A DNA stretch of 64,000 nucleotides from Longilinea sp035560795 (GTDB lineage: Bacteria; Chloroflexota; Anaerolineae; Anaerolineales; Anaerolineaceae): positions 1 to 64,000 of the forward strand of contig DATMYV010000035.1 of assembly GCA_035560795.1 (NCBI GenBank), in the 5' to 3' direction. This document shows positions 30,543 to 38,299 of the stretch, one piece after another. The position numbers and the translations under genes were made by a program. The notes beneath the pieces are model-generated. The model saw nothing but the letters and a program-made list of their open reading frames with translations. It was not told the origin of the DNA and ran no database searches. How positions within the stretch are numbered: the first letter of the stretch is position 1; each line of letters opens with the position of its first letter.

Positions 30543-31529
30543 ATGCTAAATGGGATAGACCCAATGACAATTTTGATCGCCGGCGAAGGTCTAGCGGTCG
30601 TCATCCTGATAATTGGACTTGCCGTTTCCATTACCTCTGAAAAATCCGAAGTCGATGAACGACTCAATCGTTACCTGGCGGCGGGACATGTTGTAGAACG
30701 CGATACCCGGGTGAAGACCGCTGCTCTTACTGACTGGGTCAACCGGCGGGTCGAAAAATCATCTTATGGCACCACATTGGCAAGAATGCTCGCCAGGGCT
30801 GATTTAAAGCTCAAATCGGGCGAGTATATTGCCGTGATTGTGATCGCCGCCATTGCCGTTGGATTTGTCTTGTTTTTCCTCGGCGGCAGGAATATTATTG
30901 TAGGCCTACTGGGCGCAATAATCGGCGCGTTGCTACCCAATATGTATGTAAAGCGTTTACAGGGAAAGCGCCTGTTGAAATTTAACGACCAGTTGGGAGA
31001 TATGCTCAACCTGATGGTAAACGGTCTGCGCGCCGGCTATTCACCTATGCAAGCTATGGAATCCGTCAGCAAGGAAATGCCAAGCCCTATTTGCGATGAA
31101 TTTCGCAGGGTAGTACAGGAAATGCAATTGGGCGTTCCAATGGAACGTGCTCTTGAGAATTTGCTAAACCGGATTCCAAGCGATGACCTGGATTTGATCA
31201 TCACGGCCATTAACGTTCAACGCGAAGTTGGCGGTAACCTGGCAGAAATTTTGGATACAATTTCTTACACCATTCGTGAACGCGTTCGCATCAAAGGCGA
31301 GATTCGGGTGCTTACAGCCCAAACGATGTATTCTGGCAGGTTCCTCTCCATGATCCCCTTCTTTGTAATGGGTATCCTTTACCTCTTGAATCGCGATTAC
31401 ATGATGCAATTCTTCTTACCAGAGAACAACTCGCCCCTGCCATGCGGCTATATTGCTCTCGGAGTTGGTCTATTATTGATCATCAGTGGTTACTTCGTAA
31501 TGAACAAAATGGGCCAGATTGAAGTTTAG
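30543..31529 (+). CDS. tadB: TadB-like inner-membrane pilus platform protein
   Basis: A 328-residue protein of the GspF/TadB family. An N-terminal TM (ILIAGEGLAVVILIIGLAVSI) is followed by a hydrophobic pair (about residues 95-140) and a cytoplasmic GspF domain holding LGDMLNLMVNGLRAGYSPMQAMESVSKEMPSP and NIQREVGGNLAEILDTI, the typical T2SSF pattern. C-terminal helices follow. It anchors the CpaF ATPase in the membrane together with TadC. 42 bases after cpaF; 18 bases before tadC. Confidence 0.92.
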   Translation: MLNGIDPMTILIAGEGLAVVILIIGLAVSITSEKSEVDERLNRYLAAGHVVERDTRVKTAALTDWVNRRVEKSSYGTTLARMLARADLKLKSGEYIAVIVIAAIAVGFVLFFLGGRNIIVGLLGAIIGALLPNMYVKRLQGKRLLKFNDQLGDMLNLMVNGLRAGYSPMQAMESVSKEMPSPICDEFRRVVQEMQLGVPMERALENLLNRIPSDDLDLIITAINVQREVGGNLAEILDTISYTIRERVRIKGEIRVLTAQTMYSGRFLSMIPFFVMGILYLLNRDYMMQFFLPENNSPLPCGYIALGVGLLLIISGYFVMNKMGQIEV

Positions 31530-31547
31530 TTGAAGAGGAGGTAGCCA

Positions 31548-32501
31548 ATGCTCCCAGTCATTATCTTTATCAGTGTGATCATTCTCGGTGCAATCATATT
31601 AACCGTGATCGGTTTACGGTCTCCCGATATGGTCAATAACCGTGCCCTGCAAGAACGCCTGGAAGATTTTACAAACAAAGGCGAGGTTGTGGATCTGCGA
31701 AAGCTGGAACTTTCCCAACCGTTTCGGGAGCGTATCATCTATCCGATTGCCCGGAAATTTGGCGAACTTGCCATTAAGTTCACGCCCCAGTATGCATTAA
31801 CCTCAGTCTCACGCCGTTTGGAATTAGCTGGCAGTTCGGCCAAGTTGGATCCAACGATGATTCTCTCGATCCAATTTATCGCTGCAATTGCTTTTGGCGG
31901 AATTGTTGCATTGGTTTTCACCTTAGGGCCAACCAAGGTCGGTCTCGGAAAACTGCTCCTCTTCATTGTGCTTTTTGCAGCTTTGGGTTTCTATTTTCCC
32001 CAGCTCTGGTTGACCAGTCAGATTAATCGACGGCAAAAAAATATCCGCAAAGCCATGCCGGATGCATTGGACCTCTTAACCATTTGCGTCGAAGCTGGCC
32101 TGGGTTTTGATGCTGCCATGGCAAAAGTCAGTGAAAAATGGGAAAATGAATTAGCCCTGGCGTTTGCCCGGGTCAATGCTGAAATTCAATTAGGCAAAAT
32201 TCGCCGTGAAGCCCTCCGCGACATGGCTGACCGTATTGGCATTGCAGAAATGACCAGTTTTGTCGCCGCAGTCATCCAATCAGAGCAACTGGGCGTCAGT
32301 CTGGCAAAGGTTCTAAGGATCCAGTCTGACCAAATGCGGATCAAACGGCGACAATTAGCTGAAGAGGAAGCCCATAAAGCACCCATTAAGATGTTAATCC
32401 CAATGGGTTTGTTGATTTTCCCATCGCTGATGGTCGTACTGATGACCCCGGCGGCACTAAAATTAATGCACTCCGGCCTCGGCAAGATGTTCGGACTCTA
32501 A
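31548..32501 (+). CDS. tadC: TadC-like inner-membrane pilus platform protein
   Basis: A 317-residue GspF-domain protein, paired with TadB. N-terminal TM (VIIFISVIILGAIILTVIGL), two central helices (about 105-150), the domain with AMPDALDLLTICVEAGLGFDAAMAKV and MTSFVAAVIQSEQLGVSLAKVLRIQSDQMR, and C-terminal TMs ending in MLIPMGLLIFPSLMVVLMTPAAL. It completes the set flp-cpaB-cpaE-cpaF-tadB-tadC. Secretin (rcpA), tadE/F/G and prepilin peptidase genes are not in the window; a monoderm or atypical envelope would not need a secretin. Confidence 0.92.
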   Translation: MLPVIIFISVIILGAIILTVIGLRSPDMVNNRALQERLEDFTNKGEVVDLRKLELSQPFRERIIYPIARKFGELAIKFTPQYALTSVSRRLELAGSSAKLDPTMILSIQFIAAIAFGGIVALVFTLGPTKVGLGKLLLFIVLFAALGFYFPQLWLTSQINRRQKNIRKAMPDALDLLTICVEAGLGFDAAMAKVSEKWENELALAFARVNAEIQLGKIRREALRDMADRIGIAEMTSFVAAVIQSEQLGVSLAKVLRIQSDQMRIKRRQLAEEEAHKAPIKMLIPMGLLIFPSLMVVLMTPAALKLMHSGLGKMFGL

Positions 32502-32522
32502 TCAGAAGGAGAGAACAATAAC

Positions 32523-33293
32523 ATGCAGCTGACGGGCGTAGCAAAGCCCACAGCTTATGTTCTCTATAAATTAATGTGGGAAGCCATCGATTGGATTTAC
32601 CCACCCTATTGCGGCGGGTGTGGAAATTTTGGCGATCGATGGTGCGCCCATTGCCAGACTGGTCTGGAGGCTCTTCCAAAAGAGATTTGCCCGAAGTGTG
32701 GTGATCCAAGTCCGGCTGGTAATTTGTGCGCGAGATGCTTAGCTGATCCACCTGAATTTTTGGAATTACGATCAGCATTCGTGTTCAAAGGTCCAGTACG
32801 AAATGCAATCCACCGTTTGAAATATACCCGTGATATGGGACTTGGTGAAGCGTTATCCAAACACTTGATCGAGTTGGCAGAAATTTCCAATTGGCCATTG
32901 GATTGTGTAACCTCGGTGCCACTATCTAATGCGCATCTTAGCGAACGTGGGTATAATCAATCTAACTTATTAGCCAGGCCGCTGGCCTTGGCTCGACGAA
33001 TTCCTTTTATGCCACAAGCGCTAAGACGTACGCGAGAAACACGGGCACAGGTGGGATTGTCGGCAAAGGAACGGGATATTAACGTTCGAGATGCTTTTTG
33101 GGCGAACGCAGATCTAGTGAAGAATAAGATGGTCGTGGTAATCGATGACGTGACCACAACCGGCTCTACAATTCGGGCTTGTGCAAGTGCGCTCCACGCA
33201 GCGGGCGCTTTATCCGTTTACGGGTTAACCCTGGCCAGAGCTGTCCTGCAGGATTTTTCACAAAATCCTGCTTCGGACAAGATTATTCAATGA
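32523..33293 (+). CDS. comF: ComF-family phosphoribosyltransferase-like protein
   Basis: A 256-residue ComF. The N-terminal zinc-finger region has four CxxC-type pairs (YCGGCGNF, WCAHC, ICPKC, LCARC). The C-terminal PRTase domain holds SVPLSNAHLSERGYNQSNLLA, TRETRAQVGLSAKER and the PRPP loop MVVVIDDVTTTGSTIRAC. ComF is needed for DNA uptake in competent bacteria, working inside the cell with the ComFA helicase. It sits 21 bases after tadC, with an SD (AGAAGGAGA), so it appears to be the seventh gene of the tad operon. Its close link to the pilus is unusual and suggestive. Confidence 0.92.
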   Translation: MQLTGVAKPTAYVLYKLMWEAIDWIYPPYCGGCGNFGDRWCAHCQTGLEALPKEICPKCGDPSPAGNLCARCLADPPEFLELRSAFVFKGPVRNAIHRLKYTRDMGLGEALSKHLIELAEISNWPLDCVTSVPLSNAHLSERGYNQSNLLARPLALARRIPFMPQALRRTRETRAQVGLSAKERDINVRDAFWANADLVKNKMVVVIDDVTTTGSTIRACASALHAAGALSVYGLTLARAVLQDFSQNPASDKIIQ

Positions 33294-33338
33294 TCCCAGG
33301 GCACCTGATCGAACCTTTTCAGTTTCCAGGAGGGACCG

Positions 33339-33899
33339 ATGGCACTCACAATTGACGTTTATGCCAGAAATTTGGAAGTTACTGACCGGATCAACGAGTA
33401 CGTCGAAAAAAAGGTCTCCAAGCTCGACCGTTTCTTAAGCGATATTGATGATACCCGGGTTGATCTGGCTTACGTCAAGGCTGCCCGCAGTGCGGCAGAT
33501 CGGCAGGTCGCTCAAATTACCATCCGTGGCAAAGGTTTCATTCTGCGCACAGAAGAAAGCGCAGATGATATCTTTGCCGCAATTGATGCCGCCGTGGAAA
33601 AAATGCAGCGGCAAATGGAGCGATTGAAAGGAAAACGCAACCGTGGCCGCGGGGACGGCACCCCGGCATCCGAAGTCGTGAAGGAAGCTGTGGTAGTTGA
33701 CGAATATGCATCTCCAATCATCGTTCGTCACAAGAAATTCGATTTGGTTCCCATGGACGAATTGGAAGCCATTGAACAAATGAAATTGCTTGGGCACGAT
33801 AACTTCTTCGTCTTTTTTAACGCATCTACGAATACCATAAACGTGCTTTATCGCCGCCTGGATGGTACTTATGGTGTAATCGAGCCTCAATTGCGCTAA
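33339..33899 (+). CDS. hpf: Long ribosome hibernation promoting factor
   Basis: A 186-residue long HPF. The N-terminal domain (about 1-100) is RaiA/YfiA-like: YARNLEVTDRINEYVEKKVSKLDRFL, and the basic, ribosome-facing MERLKGKRNRGRG segment. The C-terminal domain (about 125-186), IVRHKKFDLVPMDELEAIEQMKLLGHDNFFVFFNASTNTINVLYRRLDGTYGVIEP, dimerises ribosomes to 100S particles. A good SD (GGAGGGACCG) precedes the ATG. It lies 45 bases after comF and ends at a strong terminator, so it may be co-transcribed with the tad/comF genes. Confidence 0.94.
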   Translation: MALTIDVYARNLEVTDRINEYVEKKVSKLDRFLSDIDDTRVDLAYVKAARSAADRQVAQITIRGKGFILRTEESADDIFAAIDAAVEKMQRQMERLKGKRNRGRGDGTPASEVVKEAVVVDEYASPIIVRHKKFDLVPMDELEAIEQMKLLGHDNFFVFFNASTNTINVLYRRLDGTYGVIEPQLR

Positions 33900-33918
33900 T
33901 TATCGTTAGGCCGAGACC

Positions 33919-33950
33919 AGACTGCCGGGTTTTCCCGGCAGTCTTTTTAT
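33919..33950 (+). terminator. Terminator after hpf
   Basis: A perfect 11-bp stem (AGACTGCCGGG with CCCGGCAGTCT) and a 4-base loop, followed by TTTTATTTT. It ends the tad-comF-hpf run. Confidence 0.9.
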
Positions 33951-33960
33951 TTTCCGCGCC

Positions 33961-33989
33961 TTGCCAGGTCCAACACAACACGCTATAAT
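33961..33989 (+). promoter_or_regulatory. Promoter of efp
   Basis: TTGCCA at 33961-33966 and a perfect TATAAT at 33984-33989 with a 17-base spacer; the start codon is at 34032. Confidence 0.75.
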
Positions 33990-34031
33990 TCACCCGTTTA
34001 ATTCTCACCAAGAAAAAGAAGGTTTGTTGTT

Positions 34032-34589
34032 ATGATCGATGTTAATGATTTACGTAAAGGTGTCACATTTGAACTGGATGGCAACTTATATAAAGTTCTG
34101 GAATATTCCTTTAATAAGCCCGGGCGGGGTAATGCCACCATCCGGGTGAAAGCCCGCAATTTACGCTCTGGCTCCACAATAGAAAAGACATTTATTTCGG
34201 GCAACCAGGTCTCTGAAGCTCGCCTCGATTTCCATAATTCAACGTATCTCTACACGGATGGTGATACATATTACTTCATGGATATCGAGAATTTCGAACA
34301 ATACGGCATACCAGCCAGTATTCTTGGAGATGCGACCGGTTACCTGAAAGAAGAATTACAGGTGAAGTTGACTTTTTACGATAATGAGGCAATCGACATT
34401 GAGCTGCCCACATCTGTAGATTTGCGTGTATCACAGTCTGAAATGGCCGTTAGGGGTGATACGGCTACCGGCGTTACCAAGAAAGTGACCGTTGAAACAG
34501 GCGCCAAGGTTGATGTCCCCTATTTTGTAAAAGAAGGCGACACGATCCGTGTCGATACCAGAACAGGCTCTTACCTGACCCGCGTTTAA
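34032..34589 (+). CDS. efp: Elongation factor P (Arg at the tip position)
   Basis: A 185-residue EF-P with the three usual beta-barrel domains. It relieves ribosome stalling at polyproline stretches. The loop that reaches the peptidyl-transferase centre reads NKPGRGNAT: Arg32 stands where E. coli has the beta-lysylated Lys34. This is neither the EpmA-type (Lys) nor clearly the EarP-type (Arg32 in a KSGRN context) loop, so the protein may act unmodified or be modified by an unknown enzyme. The C-terminal VPYFVKEGDTIRVDTRTGSYLTR signature is intact. Own promoter and terminator; monocistronic. Confidence 0.95.
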   Translation: MIDVNDLRKGVTFELDGNLYKVLEYSFNKPGRGNATIRVKARNLRSGSTIEKTFISGNQVSEARLDFHNSTYLYTDGDTYYFMDIENFEQYGIPASILGDATGYLKEELQVKLTFYDNEAIDIELPTSVDLRVSQSEMAVRGDTATGVTKKVTVETGAKVDVPYFVKEGDTIRVDTRTGSYLTRV

Positions 34590-34632
34590 TGAATTACCTG
34601 TTAGCATTATTCTTTATAAATGACTGCTAGAG

Positions 34633-34667
34633 TAAAAGGCCAACCTTTTTAAGGTTTGGCTTTTTAC
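34633..34667 (+). terminator. Terminator after efp
   Basis: An imperfect stem (AAAAGGCCAACCTT with AAGGTTTGGCTTTTT, one bulge) and T-run, 44 bases after the efp stop codon. Confidence 0.75.
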
Positions 34668-34683
34668 TATCCACGAGGGTTGA

Positions 34684-35019
34684 ATGCGAACACCAGCCGG
34701 ATTTGAATGTCGCTACTTCTATGGCAACTATTTCCGCGGTCGAAATAACGAAGAGTGCCGCTTGATTGGCAATGTTTCGCCACCCCGCCAATGGACGCGT
34801 GATTTGTGTACGAATTGCCCGGTTCCAGGGATTTTACGGGCTAATGCCTGTCCAAACATTGTTCTAGAAGGAACCGTCAATGCCAGAATTTTGGGACGTT
34901 TTCGAAAAGTCAAGGTAAGCGCTTACTGCACCCGGGCACAAAAACCGGTTGCCGAGCCAGAAGTGGGCTGCGGGCTCTGCCACCCATTGGCAAGCACTTT
35001 ATCGGACAAGCAAGAATGA
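34684..35019 (+). CDS. Small eight-cysteine protein, function unknown
   Basis: I do not recognise this 111-residue protein. It has eight Cys (9, 25, 42, 45, 56, 82, 96, 99), including two CxxC pairs (LCTNC and CGLC). Other than the Cys, there is an aromatic N-terminus (YFYGNYFRGRNN) and a basic centre (RILGRFRKVKVSAYC). The pattern would suit zinc or Fe-S binding, or a redox protein in the cytosol, as no signal peptide is seen. Its TGA overlaps the next ATG (ATGA), so it is translationally coupled to the HAD-DinB gene. A shared function, perhaps metal-dependent, is inference. Confidence 0.7.
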   Translation: MRTPAGFECRYFYGNYFRGRNNEECRLIGNVSPPRQWTRDLCTNCPVPGILRANACPNIVLEGTVNARILGRFRKVKVSAYCTRAQKPVAEPEVGCGLCHPLASTLSDKQE

Positions 35020-36206
35020 CCTTGATTTTATTGGTGGATTTGGATGGCACCCTCATTTTTAATGATATAGAGCGCTTTTTGCCTGCTTACCTTCAAAAAT
35101 TGAGCAACCATCTTAAAGACCGTGTTGCTCCCACCCATATGGTCCGATCGCTGCTAGCGGGTACCAAGGCCATGGAGGATAAAGAGCTTCCCGATAAAAC
35201 CCTCGAACAAGCTTTTGATGGGGTTTTTTATCCAGAGATTGGTATTTCAAAGGCGAAAATTTCCGAATCGCTTTCCTTTTTCTATGAGCGCATTTATCCT
35301 GACCTTCAAAACATAACGACTGTCATTCCTGAAGCCCAAGAGTTTGTTAAATGGGCTTTTTCACAGAATTACACCATCGCAATCGCGACTAATCCCCTAT
35401 TTCCACGCTCAGCCATCGAACAACGCCTGGCCTGGGCAGGTCTGCCGGTATCCGAATATCCTTTCGCTCTGGTCACAAGCTTCGAGAAATTCCATTTTGC
35501 CAAACCGAATCCTGCCTATTATGCTGAAATCCTCGGTCAATTGGGATGGCCGGACATTCCTGCAGTTATGGTCGGAAACAGCTTGAGCGATGATATCCTG
35601 CCTGCCCAGGCCATCGGCGTGCCGGCTTTCCAATTGCAGACTCCCACCCCTTCGGATCATTCCTCTTCTGAGGTTTATTCTGAATTAATGAAGTGGATAA
35701 AGGAAAAAGAAAGCGCCCACCTTTCGATTTCCCAGACGCCCGAGGCGCTGACGGCTTTGTTAACGAGCACTCCAGCTGCACTTTCGACCCTGGCTTCCAG
35801 TGTCGATCGAGACAACTGGAACAAACGGCCGCGGTCAAATGAATGGTCCCTTGGCGAGATATTTTGCCATTTACGCGATGTCGATACAGAGGTAACCCTA
35901 CCCCGGACTTTGCGGATTTTGCAGGAAAATTCCCCTTTCATTACAGCCGAGGAAACCGATGTCTGGGCAGAACAGCGCAACTACCTCCAGGAGGATGCCT
36001 CAAGAGCATTGGATGGGTTTATTGACGCCCGCATTCATTTACTGCAAGCGTTAATGGCGATGAAACAGAATGATTGGTTGCGTCCTGCCCGTCATGCCAT
36101 TTTTGGTCCCACAACATTAAGCGAATTACTGGTATTCACGGTAACCCACGATCAGAATCACATTCGCCAGATTGCCAAAACAATTCAATGGTTGAAAAGA
36201 AAATAA
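35016..36206 (+). CDS. HAD hydrolase-DinB domain fusion
   Basis: A 396-residue fusion. The N-terminal half (about 1-225) is a HAD phosphatase-like domain: LLVDLDGTLI (Asp8, Asp10), AIATNP (motif II Thr), FAKPNPAYY (Lys163) and VMVGNSLSDDI (metal Asp). The C-terminal half (about 240-396) is a DinB/YfiT-like four-helix bundle: LASSVDRDNWNKRPRSNEWSLGEIFCHLRDVD with His285, and VTHDQNHIRQIAK with His378 and His382, the metal-binding His triad of that superfamily. DinB members transfer or use bacillithiol or mycothiol, or are of unknown role. Coupled to the eight-Cys protein. I know no well-studied protein with this pairing. Confidence 0.82.
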   Translation: MTLILLVDLDGTLIFNDIERFLPAYLQKLSNHLKDRVAPTHMVRSLLAGTKAMEDKELPDKTLEQAFDGVFYPEIGISKAKISESLSFFYERIYPDLQNITTVIPEAQEFVKWAFSQNYTIAIATNPLFPRSAIEQRLAWAGLPVSEYPFALVTSFEKFHFAKPNPAYYAEILGQLGWPDIPAVMVGNSLSDDILPAQAIGVPAFQLQTPTPSDHSSSEVYSELMKWIKEKESAHLSISQTPEALTALLTSTPAALSTLASSVDRDNWNKRPRSNEWSLGEIFCHLRDVDTEVTLPRTLRILQENSPFITAEETDVWAEQRNYLQEDASRALDGFIDARIHLLQALMAMKQNDWLRPARHAIFGPTTLSELLVFTVTHDQNHIRQIAKTIQWLKRK

Positions 36207-36316
36207 GCTACACGCAATTTGACTATCCCATTTCATAAAAGAACTGTTATTTTTCATAAGAGTTTTATTAATTATTCGCTAATCCTTGTATTTTACTGGT
36301 TTCTGATTCTTAAGAT

Positions 36317-36325
36317 TGGTATAAT
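36317..36325 (+). promoter_or_regulatory. Extended -10 promoter of ftsH
   Basis: TGG-TATAAT: the perfect -10 at 36320-36325 is preceded by TG at the extended -10 place. No good -35 is visible, which fits an extended -10 promoter. Confidence 0.55.
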
Positions 36326-36388
36326 CCAATCAGAATAATTGTACTGATGCAGCTAAAATAAAGTTGCATCGTTCATTTGGAGGTATTT

Positions 36389-38257
36389 GTGAATTCAAGA
36401 AATCAATCCTACGTTGTTTATCTCTTGGTGTTTATCGCCATCATTGTCCTGGTGGTTTACACCATGGGCCAACGTAGCAGCACCGAGACCCTCACACTTA
36501 ACCAAGTGGCGGGCGACGTCAAGAGTAGCCTGGTTGCCAAGATTGAAGAAAATGAAGATAATCTGACAATCACCTATCGTGATGGCACGATCGGCGAGTC
36601 GACCAAGGAACAAAATGCCACATTGGTCGAACAGCTGCTCAACTTGGGCGTCACCCAGGACCAGCTTTCCTATGACAAAATCCACCTGATTATCAAGCCG
36701 CCAAGTGCATGGCTGGGAATTCTAACTGCCTTGGGATATATCCTGCCATTCATTTTGTTGGCAGGGGCATTCTTCTTTATCTTCCGGCAAGCTCAGGGCA
36801 GCAATAACGCTGCTATGTCATTCGGAAAATCACGTGCGCGTATGTTTACTGGCGATCACCCCACTGTAACATTCATCGATGTTGCCGGTGTCGAAGAAGC
36901 CAAAGAAGAATTACGCGAAGTCGTTGAATTTCTCCGCGAACCGCAGAAATTCATCAGCCTCGGCGCACGCATCCCTAAAGGCGTACTATTAGTCGGTCCT
37001 CCGGGAACTGGCAAGACTCTGTTAGCCAAAGCAGTTTCTGGTGAGGCTGGCGTTCCATTCTTCTCGATCTCCGGATCGGAATTTGTGGAAATGTTCGTCG
37101 GTGTTGGTGCCAGCCGCGTTCGCGACCTGTTCGATCAGGCCAAGCGACATTCTCCCTGTATCGTTTTTGTCGATGAAATTGATGCTGTTGGCCGCCAACG
37201 CGGTGCTGGTCTGGGTGGCAGCCACGATGAACGCGAGCAAACCCTCAACCAGATGCTGGTTGAAATGGACGGCTTTGATACCGACACCAATGTCATCATT
37301 ATGGCAGCAACGAACCGCCCCGATATTCTCGATCCTGCATTGTTACGGCCTGGGCGTTTTGACCGCCGTGTGACTCTCGATCGTCCGGATGTCCGCGGCC
37401 GTGAAGCCATCCTCAACGTGCACATCAAGGGTAAGCCGCTTGCACCTGAAGTCAATCTGGAAATCCTTGCACGCTCGACACCCGGTTTTGTCGGCGCTGA
37501 TCTGGAAAATTTGGTGAATGAAGCTGCCATCCTGGCGGCGCGGCGCAATCGGAAAACAATCTCGCAAAGCGAATTCGAAGAAGCTATTGAGCGCGTGATT
37601 GCTGGACCTGAACGCAAAAGCCGCCTGATCAATAAGGATGAAAAACGCATCATCGCATATCACGAAGCCGGTCATGCAGTTGTAATGAACACGCTGCCGG
37701 ATTCGGATCCTGTCCAGAAAGTCTCGATTATTCCGCGTGGCATGGCTGGAGGATACACTCTTGCGTTGCCTACTGAAGATCGTGTACTGATGGCCAAGAA
37801 AAAGCTTCTTGCTGAAATGGTCGGCTTGATGGGCGGTCGCGCGGCTGAGGAAGCGGTATTCGATGACATTACCTCTGGCGCTTCCAATGACATTGAACGT
37901 GTCACGAAGCTTGCTCGAACCATGGTGACTCGTCTCGGCATGAGTGATTTGATGGGGCCAATGGTTTACGGACAAAAGGAAGAGTTGATTTTCCTGGGCC
38001 GTGAAATTTCTGAGCAGCGCGATTACTCTGAAGCGGTTGCTGAGCAAATTGACCAGGAAGTCCGAAAACTGGTCGGCGAGAGCTATCAAAAGGCGCAAGA
38101 AATTTTGAAGAATTACCGTGCTGAACTGGACCAAGTGGCAACCAAATTACTGGAAGTGGAAACGCTTTCACGCGAAGAATTTGAAAAGATTTTTCCACCA
38201 CCTGAACCAAAACGCACCGGCATTCCGATGCTAAACGGCGGTAACGGGACCCACTAA
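36389..38257 (+). CDS. ftsH: ATP-dependent zinc metalloprotease FtsH
   Basis: About 622 residues. Two N-terminal TMs (about 8-26 and 108-132) flank an extracytoplasmic domain. The AAA+ part has Walker A GPPGTGKT (203-210), Walker B VFVDEID (about 259-265) and the second region of homology (MAATNRPDILDPALLRPGRFDRRV). The protease has HEAGH (425-429) and the third zinc ligand in SGASNDIERVTKLA. It degrades membrane and short-lived cytosolic proteins. GTG 36389 with GGAGG 5 bases upstream is preferred over TTG 36377, which lies over the SD. Ends with a Pro/Gly tail. Confidence 0.96.
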   Translation: MNSRNQSYVVYLLVFIAIIVLVVYTMGQRSSTETLTLNQVAGDVKSSLVAKIEENEDNLTITYRDGTIGESTKEQNATLVEQLLNLGVTQDQLSYDKIHLIIKPPSAWLGILTALGYILPFILLAGAFFFIFRQAQGSNNAAMSFGKSRARMFTGDHPTVTFIDVAGVEEAKEELREVVEFLREPQKFISLGARIPKGVLLVGPPGTGKTLLAKAVSGEAGVPFFSISGSEFVEMFVGVGASRVRDLFDQAKRHSPCIVFVDEIDAVGRQRGAGLGGSHDEREQTLNQMLVEMDGFDTDTNVIIMAATNRPDILDPALLRPGRFDRRVTLDRPDVRGREAILNVHIKGKPLAPEVNLEILARSTPGFVGADLENLVNEAAILAARRNRKTISQSEFEEAIERVIAGPERKSRLINKDEKRIIAYHEAGHAVVMNTLPDSDPVQKVSIIPRGMAGGYTLALPTEDRVLMAKKKLLAEMVGLMGGRAAEEAVFDDITSGASNDIERVTKLARTMVTRLGMSDLMGPMVYGQKEELIFLGREISEQRDYSEAVAEQIDQEVRKLVGESYQKAQEILKNYRAELDQVATKLLEVETLSREEFEKIFPPPEPKRTGIPMLNGGNGTH

Positions 38258-38272
38258 AGAAAACCTGAAGAA

Positions 38273-38299
38273 GGGAGCGAGCGATCGCTCTCTTTTTTA
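38273..38299 (+). terminator. Terminator after ftsH
   Basis: GAGCGA-GCGA-TCGCTC hairpin, extended by flanking G-C/G-T pairs and followed by TTTTTT. It overlaps the end of miaA on the other strand. Confidence 0.7.

Noticed and set aside
37343..38134. Long minus-strand reading frame of 263 codons inside ftsH
   Set aside because: It is antisense to the conserved protease part of FtsH, with no domain or SD of its own.
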